Shown here piece by piece: positions 1-9,139 of a stretch of 64,000 nucleotides of DNA (the first letter of the stretch is position 1; the number at the start of each line of letters is the position of its first letter). The position numbers and the translations under genes were made by a program. Source of the DNA: Alsobacter sp045348435 (GTDB taxonomy: Bacteria > Pseudomonadota > Alphaproteobacteria > Rhizobiales > Beijerinckiaceae); contig NZ_CP157484.1 in assembly GCF_045348435.1 (NCBI RefSeq), positions 2,108,001 to 2,172,000 of the forward strand, given 5' to 3'. The notes under the pieces were generated by a model. The model was not told the origin of the DNA. It made no database searches and worked only from the letters and a program-made list of their open reading frames with translations.

Positions 1-1
1 C

Positions 2-1372
2 GCCGAGATCGGCTTTGAGATCCGGGGCGACGACGAGGCCCTGGCGCTGTTCCGGGCGGCGGGCGCCGAGGTCTCCGGCCAGCGGCTGCGCTTCGAGCCC
101 GGCTTGGTCCGCTCGCTCATCACGGCGACGGCGCCGCGCGAGTTCGTCCAGCACGCCCGCAATCCCGCCCGATCGGTCGTCATCGGGGGCGACGCCACGG
201 TGTTCGCGCCCGCCTACGGCTCGCCCTTCGTGACGGACATCGACCAGGGCCGCCGCTACGGCGCGCTGGCGGATTTCGAGAACTTCGTGAAGCTCGCTTA
301 TGTGAGCCCGTGGCTGCACCATTCCGGCGGCACCGTGTGCGAGCCCGTCGACGTGCCGGTCAACAAGCGCCACCTCGACATGGTCTACGCCCATGCGCGC
401 TGGTCGGACAAAGCCTTCATGGGCTCCGTCACCACCGCCGGACGCGCCCAGGACAGCATCGAGATGTGCCGGATCCTGTTCGGGGCCGACTTCGTCGACC
501 GCCATTGCGTCATCCTGGGCAACGTCAACGTCAACTCGCCTCTGGTGCTGGACGGCGAGGCCAGCCGGGTGATCCGCGCCTATGCGGCCGCCAACCAGGC
601 GCCCGTCTGCGTGCCCTTCATCCTGGGCGGCGCGATGGGGCCGGTGACCACGGCCGGGGCGCTGGCGCAGTGCTTCGCCGAAGCCATGGTGTGCGTGGCG
701 CTGGGCCAGCTCGAGCGCCCGGGCTCGCCCGCGATCCTCGGCAATTTCCTCTCCTCCATGTCGCTGAAGTCGGGCGCGCCCACCTTCGGCACGCCGGAGC
801 CGGCCCTGGCCTATTTCGCCGTGGGCCAGCTCGCCCGCCGCCTGGGCGTGCCGCTGCGCTGCGGCGGCAATCTGTGCGCCTCCAAGATCCCGGACGCGCA
901 GGCGGCGTATGAGAGCGCCAACTCGATGTGGCCGGCCTTCCTGGCGGGCGCGAACTTCATCCTGCACGCCGCAGGCTGGGCCGAAGGCGCGCTGGCCATG
1001 AGCTACGAGAAATTCGTCATGGACGCCGAGCAATGCGGCGTCTTCCACGTGCTCGCGCAGGGCATGGCGCTGGACGAGAACGCGTTTGCGATGGACGCCT
1101 TCGCGGAGGTCGGGCCGGGCAAGCACTTCCTCGGCTCGGCCCACACCATGCGCAACGTCGAGACCGCCTTCCACGACCTGCCGAGCTCCGACAACAACTC
1201 CTTCGAGCAATGGACGGACGAGGGCGCGCTGGACCTGCCGCGCCGCGCCAACGCCCGCTGGAAGCGCATGCTGGCCGAGTACCAGGCCCCCGCCATCGAC
1301 CCGGGCGTCGACGAGGCCCTCCAGGACTTCGTGGCCCGCCGGAAATCGGCCATGCCGGACATGTGGTACTGA
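2..1372 (+). CDS. Trimethylamine methyltransferase family protein (MttB-like), 5' end outside window
   Basis: This is the C-terminal 456 residues of an MttB/COG5598-family corrinoid-protein methyltransferase; full members run to about 500 residues, so roughly 50 N-terminal residues lie before the window. The frame is open from base 2 with no in-frame stop, and no internal UAG is read as pyrrolysine, so it belongs to the non-pyrrolysine branch. Known members of that branch demethylate quaternary amines such as glycine betaine, passing the methyl group to a cobalamin protein. The glycine-rich barrel segments (GGAMGPVTTAGALAQ, and CGGNLCASKIPDAQ near the middle) fit the TIM-barrel fold. No corrinoid protein or RamA gene follows it here, so the substrate cannot be told. 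The family call is firm, the substrate unknown. Confidence 0.85.
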   Translation, partial: AEIGFEIRGDDEALALFRAAGAEVSGQRLRFEPGLVRSLITATAPREFVQHARNPARSVVIGGDATVFAPAYGSPFVTDIDQGRRYGALADFENFVKLAYVSPWLHHSGGTVCEPVDVPVNKRHLDMVYAHARWSDKAFMGSVTTAGRAQDSIEMCRILFGADFVDRHCVILGNVNVNSPLVLDGEASRVIRAYAAANQAPVCVPFILGGAMGPVTTAGALAQCFAEAMVCVALGQLERPGSPAILGNFLSSMSLKSGAPTFGTPEPALAYFAVGQLARRLGVPLRCGGNLCASKIPDAQAAYESANSMWPAFLAGANFILHAAGWAEGALAMSYEKFVMDAEQCGVFHVLAQGMALDENAFAMDAFAEVGPGKHFLGSAHTMRNVETAFHDLPSSDNNSFEQWTDEGALDLPRRANARWKRMLAEYQAPAIDPGVDEALQDFVARRKSAMPDMWY

Positions 1373-1478
1373 GGGCGGAGCGAAATTCGTCCCCGTTTTC
1401 AGCGTCGTCGCAGCCGGACGAGGGAACCTTGCGAAGGCCAGCGCCGTTCTTCCAGCACCTGAAGCTTGGGAGACGGAC

Positions 1479-1673
1479 ATGGATAGCGATCGGATCAAAG
1501 GCGCCTTGAATCAGGCGAAGGGCAAGGTCAAGGAAGTGGCCGGCGAGATCACCGGCGACGCGAAGCTGCAGGCCGAAGGCAAGGGCGACCAGATCAAGGG
1601 CAAGGTCCAGAACGCCGCCGGCGGCGTGAAGGACGCGGTCCGCGACGCCGACCGCAAGACCCGGGAGATCTGA
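1479..1673 (+). CDS. CsbD family stress protein
   Basis: A 64-residue hydrophilic protein starting MDSDRIKGALNQAKGKVKE, the hallmark of the CsbD family (general stress-response proteins of unknown biochemical role). The repeated pattern of K, G and D/E around GKVKEVAGEITGD and GKGDQIKGKVQNAAGG matches the family closely, and the length is typical. The ATG at 1479 gives the canonical CsbD N-terminus. The stop codon is one base before the next small gene's ATG at 1675, so the two are almost certainly co-transcribed as a stress cassette. A likely terminator follows that second gene. Confidence 0.9.
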   Translation: MDSDRIKGALNQAKGKVKEVAGEITGDAKLQAEGKGDQIKGKVQNAAGGVKDAVRDADRKTREI

Positions 1674-1674
1674 C

Positions 1675-1851
1675 ATGATCCGCTGGGCTATCGTTTTCCT
1701 GGTCATTGCGCTGGTGGCGGCCGCCCTCGGCTTCGGCGGCGTGGCGGGCACCGCCATGGAAGGCGCGAAGATCCTCTTCTACGTGGCCATCGTTCTGTTC
1801 GTCGTGTCGGCCGTGGTCGGCATGATGCGCGGCAGGCGGCCGACCATCTAG
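1675..1851 (+). CDS. UPF0391 (DUF1328) small membrane protein
   Basis: A 58-residue membrane protein with two hydrophobic helices (about residues 4-22 and 31-50) and a basic tail ending GRRPTI. The start MIRWAIVFLVIALVAAALGF, the internal GVAGTA and the second segment beginning AKILFYVAIVLFVVS are diagnostic of the UPF0391/DUF1328 family. The gene begins one base after the csbD-like stop, so translation is probably coupled. Pairing of CsbD-type and UPF0391 genes is common in alphaproteobacteria and suggests envelope or osmotic stress. The biochemical function is unknown. Confidence 0.88.
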   Translation: MIRWAIVFLVIALVAAALGFGGVAGTAMEGAKILFYVAIVLFVVSAVVGMMRGRRPTI

Positions 1852-1875
1852 CTCCGCTCAGCGCGGATCTGGCGA

Positions 1876-1907
1876 AGCGGCGTCCCTCGGGGCGCCGCTT
1901 TCGTTTG
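1876..1907 (+). terminator. Probable intrinsic terminator after the csbD/UPF0391 pair
   Basis: AGCGGCG at 1876-1882 pairs with CGCCGCT at 1893-1899, with extra C-G pairing inside the loop, and is followed by a broken T run (TTTCGTTT). It lies 25 bases after the UPF0391 stop. The 15-base string GCCGCTTTCGTTTGG at 1894-1908 is repeated directly at 1913-1927. Confidence 0.5.
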
Positions 1908-2120
1908 GGCGGGCCGCTTTCGTTTGGACGGTCCTTGCGGGGAACGCGCCGCCGGGCCCGCGGCGTGCTATGGTCCTGCATGCGCGCGGCCTGATCCGCC
2001 GTGCGACGTGCGTATCGCGAGCGGCCCTGCGGGCCTGCGATCGATGGGCCCGGTCCCGCTCACGACTTCTTCCGATGAATGACGGCGCGCCCGACCGGGC
2101 GCGTCCCGATGGAGGGCGTC

Positions 2121-3200
2121 ATGACCGATATCGCAACCCGGACCGCACCGGACGAGCAGAAGATGAATGCGTTCGTCGGGCGGATGCTCGGCGACATGGG
2201 CGCGGCCTTCAGCGGCGCGCTGATCCTGATCGGGGACAGGCTCGGGCTCTACCGCGCCATGGCCGGCGCCGGTCCGATCGGACCCCAGCAGCTGGCCCTG
2301 CGCACCCACACCCACGAACGCTATGTCCGCGAGTGGCTGAACGCCATGGCGGCGTCCGGCTATGTGGAGTTCGACCCGGCCACCGGCAAATACACGCTTC
2401 CGCCCGAGCAGGCGGCGGTCTTCGCCGACGGCGACAGCCCCATGTTCATGGCCGGCGCCTACGACATCGTGGCGGCGCTCTATCGCGACGAGCCGAAGGT
2501 CACGGCGGCGTTCCAGTCCGGCAAGGGCGTGGGCTGGCACGAGCATCACCAGTGCCTGTTCAGCGGCACCGAGCGCTTCTTCCGCCCAGGCTACAACCAG
2601 CACCTCGTGGCCGAGTGGTTGCCGGCGCTGGACGGCGTCGTGGAGAAGCTCGAGCGCGGCGCCCGCGTCGCCGACGTCGGCTGCGGCCACGGCGCGTCGA
2701 CCACCATCATGGCCAAGGCGTTCCCGCGGTCGACCTTCTGGGGCTACGACTATCACGAGGCCTCCGTCGCAAAGGCGCGGGAGAACGCCCAGAAGGCCGG
2801 CGTGGCCGACCGGGCGACCTTCGAGGTCGCAGACGCCCGCAGCTTCCCGGTGAAGGGCTACGACCTCGTCACCTTCTTCGATTGCCTGCACGACATGGGC
2901 GATCCGGTCGGCGCGGCCCGCCACGTCCGGGAGACACTGGCCCGGGACGGGACCTGGATGGTGGTCGAGCCCATGGCGGGCGACCACGTCCAGGACAACC
3001 TGAACCCGATCGGCCGGATCTACTACTCGGCCTCCACCATGCTGTGCACGCCGGCCTCGCTGTCGCAGGACGTCGGGCTCGCGCTGGGCGCGCAGGCCGG
3101 CCAGGAGAGGCTCCTGGACGTCATCCGGCAGGGCGGGTTCTCCAAGGTGAGGGTCGCCGCCTCCACGCCCTTCAACATGGTGATCGAAGCGCGGCCCTGA
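2121..3200 (+). CDS. Class I SAM-dependent methyltransferase with N-terminal winged-helix domain
   Basis: A 359-residue protein of the Rv2258c-like methyltransferase group. The N-terminal ~130 residues form a helical, winged-helix-like domain (the LALRTHTHERYVREWLNAMA segment). The Rossmann methyltransferase domain follows, with motif I VADVGCGHGAST and motif IV-like VTFFDCLHDMGDP. Such enzymes transfer a methyl group from S-adenosylmethionine to small molecules; the substrate here is unknown. The ATG at 2121 is chosen because GGAGGG lies five bases upstream; the in-frame ATG at 2079 has no such site. The gene stands between unrelated genes, so context does not help. Confidence 0.85.
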   Translation: MTDIATRTAPDEQKMNAFVGRMLGDMGAAFSGALILIGDRLGLYRAMAGAGPIGPQQLALRTHTHERYVREWLNAMAASGYVEFDPATGKYTLPPEQAAVFADGDSPMFMAGAYDIVAALYRDEPKVTAAFQSGKGVGWHEHHQCLFSGTERFFRPGYNQHLVAEWLPALDGVVEKLERGARVADVGCGHGASTTIMAKAFPRSTFWGYDYHEASVAKARENAQKAGVADRATFEVADARSFPVKGYDLVTFFDCLHDMGDPVGAARHVRETLARDGTWMVVEPMAGDHVQDNLNPIGRIYYSASTMLCTPASLSQDVGLALGAQAGQERLLDVIRQGGFSKVRVAASTPFNMVIEARP

Positions 3201-3256
3201 GCCAAGCGGGCGGGAACGTTCGCCGCCGGCCCTCCGTTGGGGGCCGGAGGTCTCCC

Positions 3257-4249
3257 ATGGCGTCAAGTCACGCGTCCAAGCCCGCCATCTACGCCGCGCT
3301 GGCGGGCAACCTCGCCGTCGCCGTGACCAAGTTCGGCGCGGCGGCGTGGACCGGCAGCTCGTCGATGCTCAGCGAGGCGGTGCACTCGCTGGTCGATACG
3401 CTGAACGAGGTCCTGCTCCTCTATGGCCTGCACCGCTCGGCCCAGCGGCCGGACGCGGAGCATCCGCTCGGCCATGGCCGCGAGCTCTATTTCTGGAGCT
3501 TCGTCGTCGCGCTGCTCGTCTTCGCGCTGGGCGCGGGGGTCTCCATCTATGAGGGCGTCGTCCACCTGCGCGATCCCGAACCGATCCAGAGCCCGATGGT
3601 GGCCTACGCGGTCCTGGCGCTCTCGCTGGTCTTCGAGTCGATCTCGTGGGCGGTGGCCTACCGCCAGTTCCGCGCCTCCAATCCCGACCGGGGCGTGCTG
3701 TCGGCGATCCGCCGCAGCAAGGATCCGGCGACCTTCACGGTGCTGCTGGAGGATACGGCGGCCGTGATCGGCCTCGGCATCGCTCTCTTGGCGACCTACG
3801 CGGCGCATGAACTCGGCAGGCCGGAATTCGACGCGATCGGCTCCCTGGCGATCGGCGGCCTTCTCGGCGTGACCGCGCTGATCCTCGCCCGCGAGACGAA
3901 GGGCCTGCTCATCGGGGAGCCCGCCGACCGGGCGATCAGCGACCTGATCCTGCGGGTCGCGCGCGACCAGCGCGGGGTCGCCAGCGCCAATGGCGTGATC
4001 ACGACCCATCTGGCCCCGGACCAGATCACCGCATCCATCAGCATCGAGTTCGACGACGACCTGCGCACGCCCGACATCGAGCGCGTGGTGGACGCCATCG
4101 AGAAGCAGGTGAGGGGGGCCGCCCCCGCGGTCACGATGCTGTTTGTGAAGCCGCAGACGGCGCGGGGCTACGCGACGGCGCGGGCTCGCCGCTTCGGCGT
4201 GGAGGAGCCGCCCGTCTTCGAGACGGCGTCCCAGACGCGCGAGGCGTAG
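3257..4249 (+). CDS. Cation diffusion facilitator (CDF) family metal exporter
   Basis: A 330-residue inner-membrane protein of the CDF family, which exports divalent metals such as Zn, Fe or Mn by proton antiport. About six transmembrane helices occupy residues 10-210. SEAVHSLVDTLNE in helix 2 carries the family's metal-site H/D positions, GHGRELYFWSF follows helix 2, and LLEDTAAVIG is the matching helix 5 site. A cytoplasmic ferredoxin-like domain makes up the C-terminus. A GGAGG sits just before the ATG at 3257. Metal specificity cannot be read from the sequence, and no metalloregulator adjoins it. Confidence 0.88.
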   Translation: MASSHASKPAIYAALAGNLAVAVTKFGAAAWTGSSSMLSEAVHSLVDTLNEVLLLYGLHRSAQRPDAEHPLGHGRELYFWSFVVALLVFALGAGVSIYEGVVHLRDPEPIQSPMVAYAVLALSLVFESISWAVAYRQFRASNPDRGVLSAIRRSKDPATFTVLLEDTAAVIGLGIALLATYAAHELGRPEFDAIGSLAIGGLLGVTALILARETKGLLIGEPADRAISDLILRVARDQRGVASANGVITTHLAPDQITASISIEFDDDLRTPDIERVVDAIEKQVRGAAPAVTMLFVKPQTARGYATARARRFGVEEPPVFETASQTREA

Positions 4250-4325
4250 GGCAAGGCGGGCCGGCGGCGCGCCGACGGCGCGGGCCGGCTCCGGGCCATG
4301 CGGGGCGGATCGGTCCGCCCAAGGT

Positions 4326-4541
4326 TTAGCCGGCGAAGTCGCCGAACTTGCGGGAGATCTCACGCTCCAGGTCGTCGGTCAGGCGACCGCCGTTGAGCTG
4401 GATGTAGCGGGCGACCACCTGTTCGGCTTCCGCGCGCCTGGCGGTCTTGAAACGCTCGAACAGGATCCGGACGATGCTGGGCCGGGACGAGCGTGCAGGA
4501 GCCGACAGGATGGCGTCGAGTGCGAGGGCCGAGTTGGCCAT
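4326..4541 (-). CDS. Conserved hypothetical protein, 71 aa
   Basis: A 71-residue soluble, charged protein of unknown function. AAGGAG lies six to nine bases before the ATG (complement of 4541), which supports translation. The sequence is predicted mostly helical (SIVRILFERFKTARRAEAEQ) with a C-terminal LEREISRKFGDFAG. There are no cysteines, signal peptide or membrane helix. It is isolated between the CDF exporter and the phosphatase gene. No family is recognised. Confidence 0.7.
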   Translation of the reverse strand: MANSALALDAILSAPARSSRPSIVRILFERFKTARRAEAEQVVARYIQLNGGRLTDDLEREISRKFGDFAG

Positions 4542-4828
4542 GGGAATTCTCCTTCAGACAGAGATCCCCGAGCGCTTCCTGATCTAGACGTTGATGATGG
4601 GATACATGATTTGCTGCACTGCAACATCCCGGTTTGGCTCATGCCGCCCATGATGTCGGCGCATGGATCCGTAACGAAATCACAACCATCCGCCGATTGT
4701 CGGCGCATCCTGCCCGGCGATGCGGCGCCCAGCGCACGCCGGTTGTGCAAAGACGGCCGCGAGCCCGCTGAAACGGCTTGGGTTTCCCCAACGCGAGCGC
4801 TACGGTCCGGCCGGAACAGGGGGCGACG

Positions 4829-5614
4829 ATGCCGACAGGACTGGAAGAGCGCTTCGGCGCCGCCGTGAGCGTGGCGCGGACCGCGGGCGCGGTGATTCGC
4901 GAGCGCTTCGCGACTCGCGGCGCGCAGACCTACGAGATGAAAGGCCACCAGGACTTCCTGACCGAGGTCGACAGCGAGGTGGAGACGCTGGTGGCGGCCG
5001 CGATCGCGCGCGCCTTCCCGGACGACGGCTTCATCGGCGAGGAGCACGGCTCCGCCGGCCGCACGGACGGCGTCTGGGTGGTCGATCCCATCGACGGCAC
5101 GTCCAATTTCGCCCGCGGCATCGGCCATTTCTGCATTTCGATCGCCTATGTGGCCGGCGGCGAGCCGGTGATCGGCGTCATCTACGATCCCATGCGCGAC
5201 GAGATGTTCGCCGCCCTGCAGGGCCGGGGCGCCACGCTGAACGGCGCGCCCCTGCGGGTGTCGGGCGTCTCCGATATCCGGGCGGCCTCGGTCGAATGCG
5301 GCTGGAGCATGCGCCGGCCCGTGCCGGACTACATCGCCCTGTGCGCGCGTGTGATGGAGATGGGTGCGGGCCTCTACCGCTGCGGCTCCGGCGCGCTGGG
5401 CATGGCCTATGTGGCCGCCGGACGTCTCGACAGCTATTGCGAGCTTCACATCAACGCCTGGGACGTGCTGGCCGGCGTGGCGCTGGTGCGCGAGGCCGGC
5501 GGCGCCGTGAGCGACTTCATGGGCCAGGGCGGGCTCGCCCGCGGCGCCCCGATCCTGGCTTGCACGCCGGCGCTCGGGCCGGCGCTCTCGCGGGCGTCGG
5601 GCATTGCGCTGTAG
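4829..5614 (+). CDS. Inositol monophosphatase family protein
   Basis: A 261-residue Mg-dependent sugar-phosphate phosphatase of the IMPase/CysQ superfamily. The metal site is complete: GEE near residue 71 (FIGEEHG), the DPIDGT motif near residue 91, and the C-terminal INAWDVLAG aspartate. The ATG at 4829, with a G-rich ribosome site (AGGGGGCGACG) upstream, gives the usual family length; the in-frame ATG at 4778 would add 17 unrelated residues. Known members hydrolyse inositol-1-phosphate, PAP or related phosphates, and the substrate cannot be fixed. The gene is followed 103 bases later by an ABC importer in the same direction, so co-transcription is possible. Confidence 0.88.
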   Translation: MPTGLEERFGAAVSVARTAGAVIRERFATRGAQTYEMKGHQDFLTEVDSEVETLVAAAIARAFPDDGFIGEEHGSAGRTDGVWVVDPIDGTSNFARGIGHFCISIAYVAGGEPVIGVIYDPMRDEMFAALQGRGATLNGAPLRVSGVSDIRAASVECGWSMRRPVPDYIALCARVMEMGAGLYRCGSGALGMAYVAAGRLDSYCELHINAWDVLAGVALVREAGGAVSDFMGQGGLARGAPILACTPALGPALSRASGIAL

Positions 5615-5717
5615 CGGAGCGCGCCGGGCGGCCGGTCAGTCGGTTGTAATCGGTTGACGGGAGTGGACGCTCCGCGCCAAACTCCGAAAAAACAAGAGCT
5701 TTTGGGAGGTTGATGAC

Positions 5718-6767
5718 ATGATCATGACAGTGACGGCGCGGGGATCGGCCGTTTTCGGGGCGGCGCTGCTTCTGCTCGGGACCGCCGCGCTGGCGACGCC
5801 GGCCGCGGCGCAGGGCCAGCTCACCGTCTACTGCTCGGTCCAGGAGGAGTGGTGCCGCCCGATGGTGGCCGCCTTCGAGAAGGAGACCGGGATCAAGGTC
5901 TCCATGACCCGCAAGAGCTCCGGCGAGACCTATGCGCAGATCAAGGCGGAGTCCGCCAACCCCAAGGGCGACATCTGGTGGGGCGGCACCGGCGACCCTC
6001 ACCAGCAGGCCGCCGAGGAGGGCCTGACGGAGGAGTACAAGTCCCCCAAGCTCTCGGAGCTCAACGACTGGGCGGTCCGCCAGTGGGAGCAGACCAAGGG
6101 GCGCACCGTGGGCGTCTATTCGGGCGCGCTCGGCTTCGCCTACAACACCAAGCTCCTGGCCGAGAAGAAGCTCGCCGAGCCGAAATGCTGGGCGGACCTG
6201 CTCGATCCGAAGTTGAAGGACGAGGTCCAGGTCGCCGACCCGAATTCGTCCGGCACCTCCTACACCATGCTGGCCACGATCGTGCAGATCATGGGCGAGC
6301 AGAAGGGCTTCGACTACCTGAAGGCCCTGCACAAGAACATCAACCAGTATACGAAATCGGGCGCGGCCCCGGCCAAGGCCACCAGCCTCGGCGAGACCAC
6401 GGTCGGCATCGCCTTCCTGCATGACCATGTCACGATGATCGTCGAAGGCGCGCCCATGAAGGCGGTCGCGCCCTGCGAGGGCACCGGCTACGAGATCGGC
6501 TCGATGTCGATCATCAAGGGCGCCAAGAACCTCGACAACGCCAAGAAGTGGTACGACTGGGCGTTGACTCCGGCCGCCCAGGCGCTCGGCGCCCAGGCGA
6601 AGTCCTACCAGGTGCCCTCCAACAAGGCGACGCCGGTCCCGCCGCAGGCGCCCAAGCTGGCCGACATCAAGCTGATCGACTTCAACTTCGCCAAATACGG
6701 CTCGTCCGAGGAGCGTCGGCGGCTGCTCGCCAAGTGGGACGCCGAGGTCAAGAACCAGCCGAAATAG
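5718..6767 (+). CDS. ABC transporter periplasmic substrate-binding protein (AfuA/FbpA-like)
   Basis: A 349-residue periplasmic binding protein with a Sec signal peptide (hydrophobic stretch, then ATPAAAQ cleavage near residue 32). The mature start QLTVYCSVQEEWCRPMVAAF and GDIWWGGTGDPH resemble the iron(III)/thiamine/2-aminoethylphosphonate group of type II binding proteins. It delivers ligand to the permease encoded next. GGGAGG lies eight bases before the ATG at 5718. The canonical tyrosine pair of ferric-binding proteins is not evident, so iron is only one option. 2-AEP is attractive because phnWAY lies 10 kb away. A stem-loop follows the gene at 6780. Confidence 0.85.
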   Translation: MIMTVTARGSAVFGAALLLLGTAALATPAAAQGQLTVYCSVQEEWCRPMVAAFEKETGIKVSMTRKSSGETYAQIKAESANPKGDIWWGGTGDPHQQAAEEGLTEEYKSPKLSELNDWAVRQWEQTKGRTVGVYSGALGFAYNTKLLAEKKLAEPKCWADLLDPKLKDEVQVADPNSSGTSYTMLATIVQIMGEQKGFDYLKALHKNINQYTKSGAAPAKATSLGETTVGIAFLHDHVTMIVEGAPMKAVAPCEGTGYEIGSMSIIKGAKNLDNAKKWYDWALTPAAQALGAQAKSYQVPSNKATPVPPQAPKLADIKLIDFNFAKYGSSEERRRLLAKWDAEVKNQPK

Positions 6768-6779
6768 GCCTGATCGGAG

Positions 6780-6801
6780 CGGGGAGGGACGCGCCTCCCC
6801 G
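6780..6801 (+). other. Intercistronic stem-loop between binding-protein and permease genes
   Basis: CGGGGAGG at 6780-6787 pairs perfectly with CCTCCCCG at 6794-6801 around a six-base loop. There is no T run, so it is not a terminator. Its place directly after the binding-protein stop suits a 3' stabilising or attenuating hairpin that raises binding-protein output over permease. Confidence 0.5.
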
Positions 6802-6827
6802 GGACCACCAAGGGAGCGGGGCTTTCG

Positions 6828-9119
6828 ATGTCGGCGATCAGCGAGGCTCCGGGCGGGCCCTCCCGCCTGGGCCTGAGCGGCGAGGAACGGCCGCGCCGGG
6901 GCAAGTTCCGGGAGCGGCGCGCCGGCGCCGAGACCGTGCGGGGCGGGGCGGTCGTCGTCGTCGCCTGGATCGCCTTCGCGCTCCTGCCCTGGTACTGGCT
7001 CGACCTCTCGGCCGGCTCCGCCAGCCTTTCGGGCTACCCGCTGGGTCCCGCCGGCTCCGGCCTCGCGCTCGCCGTGTCCGGCCGGGCCTGGTGGCTGCTG
7101 CCGCTGCTCGTCCTGCTGGCCTTGGCGACGTTCGCGGTCCGCGACCGCAACCCGCTGCGGCGCAACGCGCTGCTGGTCTGGGCCGGCGCACTCGGCGTCT
7201 GGGCGCTGCTGAAGCAGGGCTTCCTCATCGGCCTCAAGGGCTGGAGCTTCGCCTGGGTGGCGGCGCTCATGGGCGGGCCGGGTCCGAGCCAGATCGGCTT
7301 TGGCCTCGGCGCGGCGCTGCTCCTGCTGGCCTTCCTGATCCTGCTCTGCCAGGGCCTCGCCGGCCGGGGCTGGTGCCGGGGCGACGCCTTCATCGTCTGC
7401 TCGGTCGGCGTGGTCGTGTCGCTGATCCTGCTCTTCGTCTTCTTCCCGGTCTCCACCATCCTGGCCAGCGCCTTCCAGGACAACGCCGGCCGGTTCGCGC
7501 CGTCCGAATTCGCCGCCAAGATCTCCGACCCCTCCATCTGGGGTCTGGATTGCCTCGCCGGCCCGCTGCGCTGCGGCGTGGCCTGGAACACCCTGTTCCT
7601 CGGCGTGCTCGTCGGCCTCGGCACGACCGCGCTGGGCCTCGCCTTCGCGCTCATCGCCACCCGCACGCCCTTCCGCTTCAAGGGAGCGCTGCGCATCCTC
7701 TCCATCCTGCCGATCATCACCCCGCCTTTCGTCATCGGGCTGGCGCTGATCCTGCTCTTCGGGCGGTCCGGGGCCGTCAGCGCGCTTCTGTCGGAGTGGT
7801 TCGGCCTTCCGCGCTCGCGCTGGATCTATGGCCTTCCGGGCATCCTGATCGCCCAGCTCCTCGCCTTCACGCCCATCGCCTACATGGTGCTGGTCGGCGT
7901 TGTGCAGGGCGTCAGCCCGTCGCTGGAGGAGGCCTCACAGACCCTGCGCGCCAGCCGGTGGACGACCTTCCGCACCGTGACGCTGCCGCTGCTGAGGCCG
8001 GGGCTGGCCAACGCCTTCCTGCTCGGTTTCGTCGAGAGCCTCGCCGATTTCGGCAACCCGCTCGTGCTGGGCGGCAATTTCGAGGTGCTCTCCACCAAGA
8101 TCTTCTTCGCGGTCGTCGGCGCCGCCACCGACCAGGGCCGGGCGGCCGTGCTGTCCATCGTGCTGCTCGCCTTCACCTTGCTGGCCTTCTGGGCCCAGCA
8201 GGTCTGGCTCGGCAAGAAGGTCTACGTCACCGTGGGCGGCAAGGGCGACGCGGGCCTGCCTCTGCCGCTGCCGCGGCGGGTCGCCTGGGCCTGCTACCTC
8301 ACCGCGCTTCCCTGGGCCCTCTTCACCGCCGCGATCTACCTGCTGATCCTGATCGGCGGCTTCGTGAAGAGCCTCGGGCGGGACTACAGCCTCACCATGG
8401 ACCACTACTCGGCCGGTTTCCGCGTCGAGAGCGGGGCCGGCGGCCTGGTGTTCTCCGGCGGCGCCTGGGATTCGCTCTTCGCCACCCTCGAGGTCGCCGC
8501 CTTCGCCGCGCCGCTGACGGCCGCCATCGGGCTGCTGACGGCCTATCTGCTGACGCGCCAGCGTTTCACGGGCCTGCGCGCCTTCGAGTTCGGCACGATG
8601 CTGAGCTTCGCCATCCCGGGCACCGTCGTCGGCGTCAGCTACATCCTGGCCTTCAACGTGCCGCCCTTCGAGCTCACCGGCACGGCGCTGATCCTGATCA
8701 TCTGCTTCGTCTTCCGCAACATGCCGGTGGGCGTGCGCTCCGGCGTGGCGACGCTGAGCCAGATCGACAAGTCGCTCGACGAAGCCTCGCTGACGCTAGG
8801 CGCGCGGTCCTGGACGACCCTGCGCTACGTCGTCATGCCGCTGCTGCGGCCCGCCATCCTGGCCACGCTGGTCTACTCCTTCGTGCGCGCCATGACGGCG
8901 GTCAGCGCCGTGATCTTCCTGGTGTCGGCCAAGTACAACATGGCGACGACCTACATCGTCGGGCGCGTGGAGGCCGGGGAGTTCGGCATCGCCATCGCCT
9001 ATTCGTCCGTCCTCATCGGCGTCATGCTCGTCGCCATCCTGGGCATCGAGCTCCTCGTCGGCAAACGCCGGCTCGGGCGGCGCGAGGCGCCGGCCGCCGT
9101 CGTCGCGGCCGGCGGCTGA
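6828..9119 (+). CDS. ABC transporter permease, fused two-domain (FbpB/AfuB type)
   Basis: A 763-residue inner-membrane protein holding two binding-protein-dependent permease domains in one chain, the usual arrangement of iron(III)-type importers. Each half has an EAA-like loop: EEASQTLRASRWTTFRTVTLP near residue 370 and DEASLTLGARSWTTLRYVVMP near residue 655. These contact the ATPase encoded downstream. About 130 residues of extra hydrophobic N-terminal sequence make it longer than the common 550-600 residue form, adding several helices. The ATG at 6828 has AGGGAGCGGGG upstream. It forms an operon with the genes at 5718 and 9140. Confidence 0.88.
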   Translation: MSAISEAPGGPSRLGLSGEERPRRGKFRERRAGAETVRGGAVVVVAWIAFALLPWYWLDLSAGSASLSGYPLGPAGSGLALAVSGRAWWLLPLLVLLALATFAVRDRNPLRRNALLVWAGALGVWALLKQGFLIGLKGWSFAWVAALMGGPGPSQIGFGLGAALLLLAFLILLCQGLAGRGWCRGDAFIVCSVGVVVSLILLFVFFPVSTILASAFQDNAGRFAPSEFAAKISDPSIWGLDCLAGPLRCGVAWNTLFLGVLVGLGTTALGLAFALIATRTPFRFKGALRILSILPIITPPFVIGLALILLFGRSGAVSALLSEWFGLPRSRWIYGLPGILIAQLLAFTPIAYMVLVGVVQGVSPSLEEASQTLRASRWTTFRTVTLPLLRPGLANAFLLGFVESLADFGNPLVLGGNFEVLSTKIFFAVVGAATDQGRAAVLSIVLLAFTLLAFWAQQVWLGKKVYVTVGGKGDAGLPLPLPRRVAWACYLTALPWALFTAAIYLLILIGGFVKSLGRDYSLTMDHYSAGFRVESGAGGLVFSGGAWDSLFATLEVAAFAAPLTAAIGLLTAYLLTRQRFTGLRAFEFGTMLSFAIPGTVVGVSYILAFNVPPFELTGTALILIICFVFRNMPVGVRSGVATLSQIDKSLDEASLTLGARSWTTLRYVVMPLLRPAILATLVYSFVRAMTAVSAVIFLVSAKYNMATTYIVGRVEAGEFGIAIAYSSVLIGVMLVAILGIELLVGKRRLGRREAPAAVVAAGG

Positions 9120-9139
9120 CCCCCAACAAGGAACACCGC

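Noticed and set aside
1894..1927. Direct repeat GCCGCTTTCGTTTGG, two copies
   Set aside because: Two adjacent copies next to a terminator are most simply a local duplication; no regulator or mobile element is linked to it.
6548..9139. Long plus-strand open frame leading into the ATPase gene at 9140
   Set aside because: It overlaps the permease in another frame, is rich in R, P, A and G with no domain, and only its last 355 codons are real.
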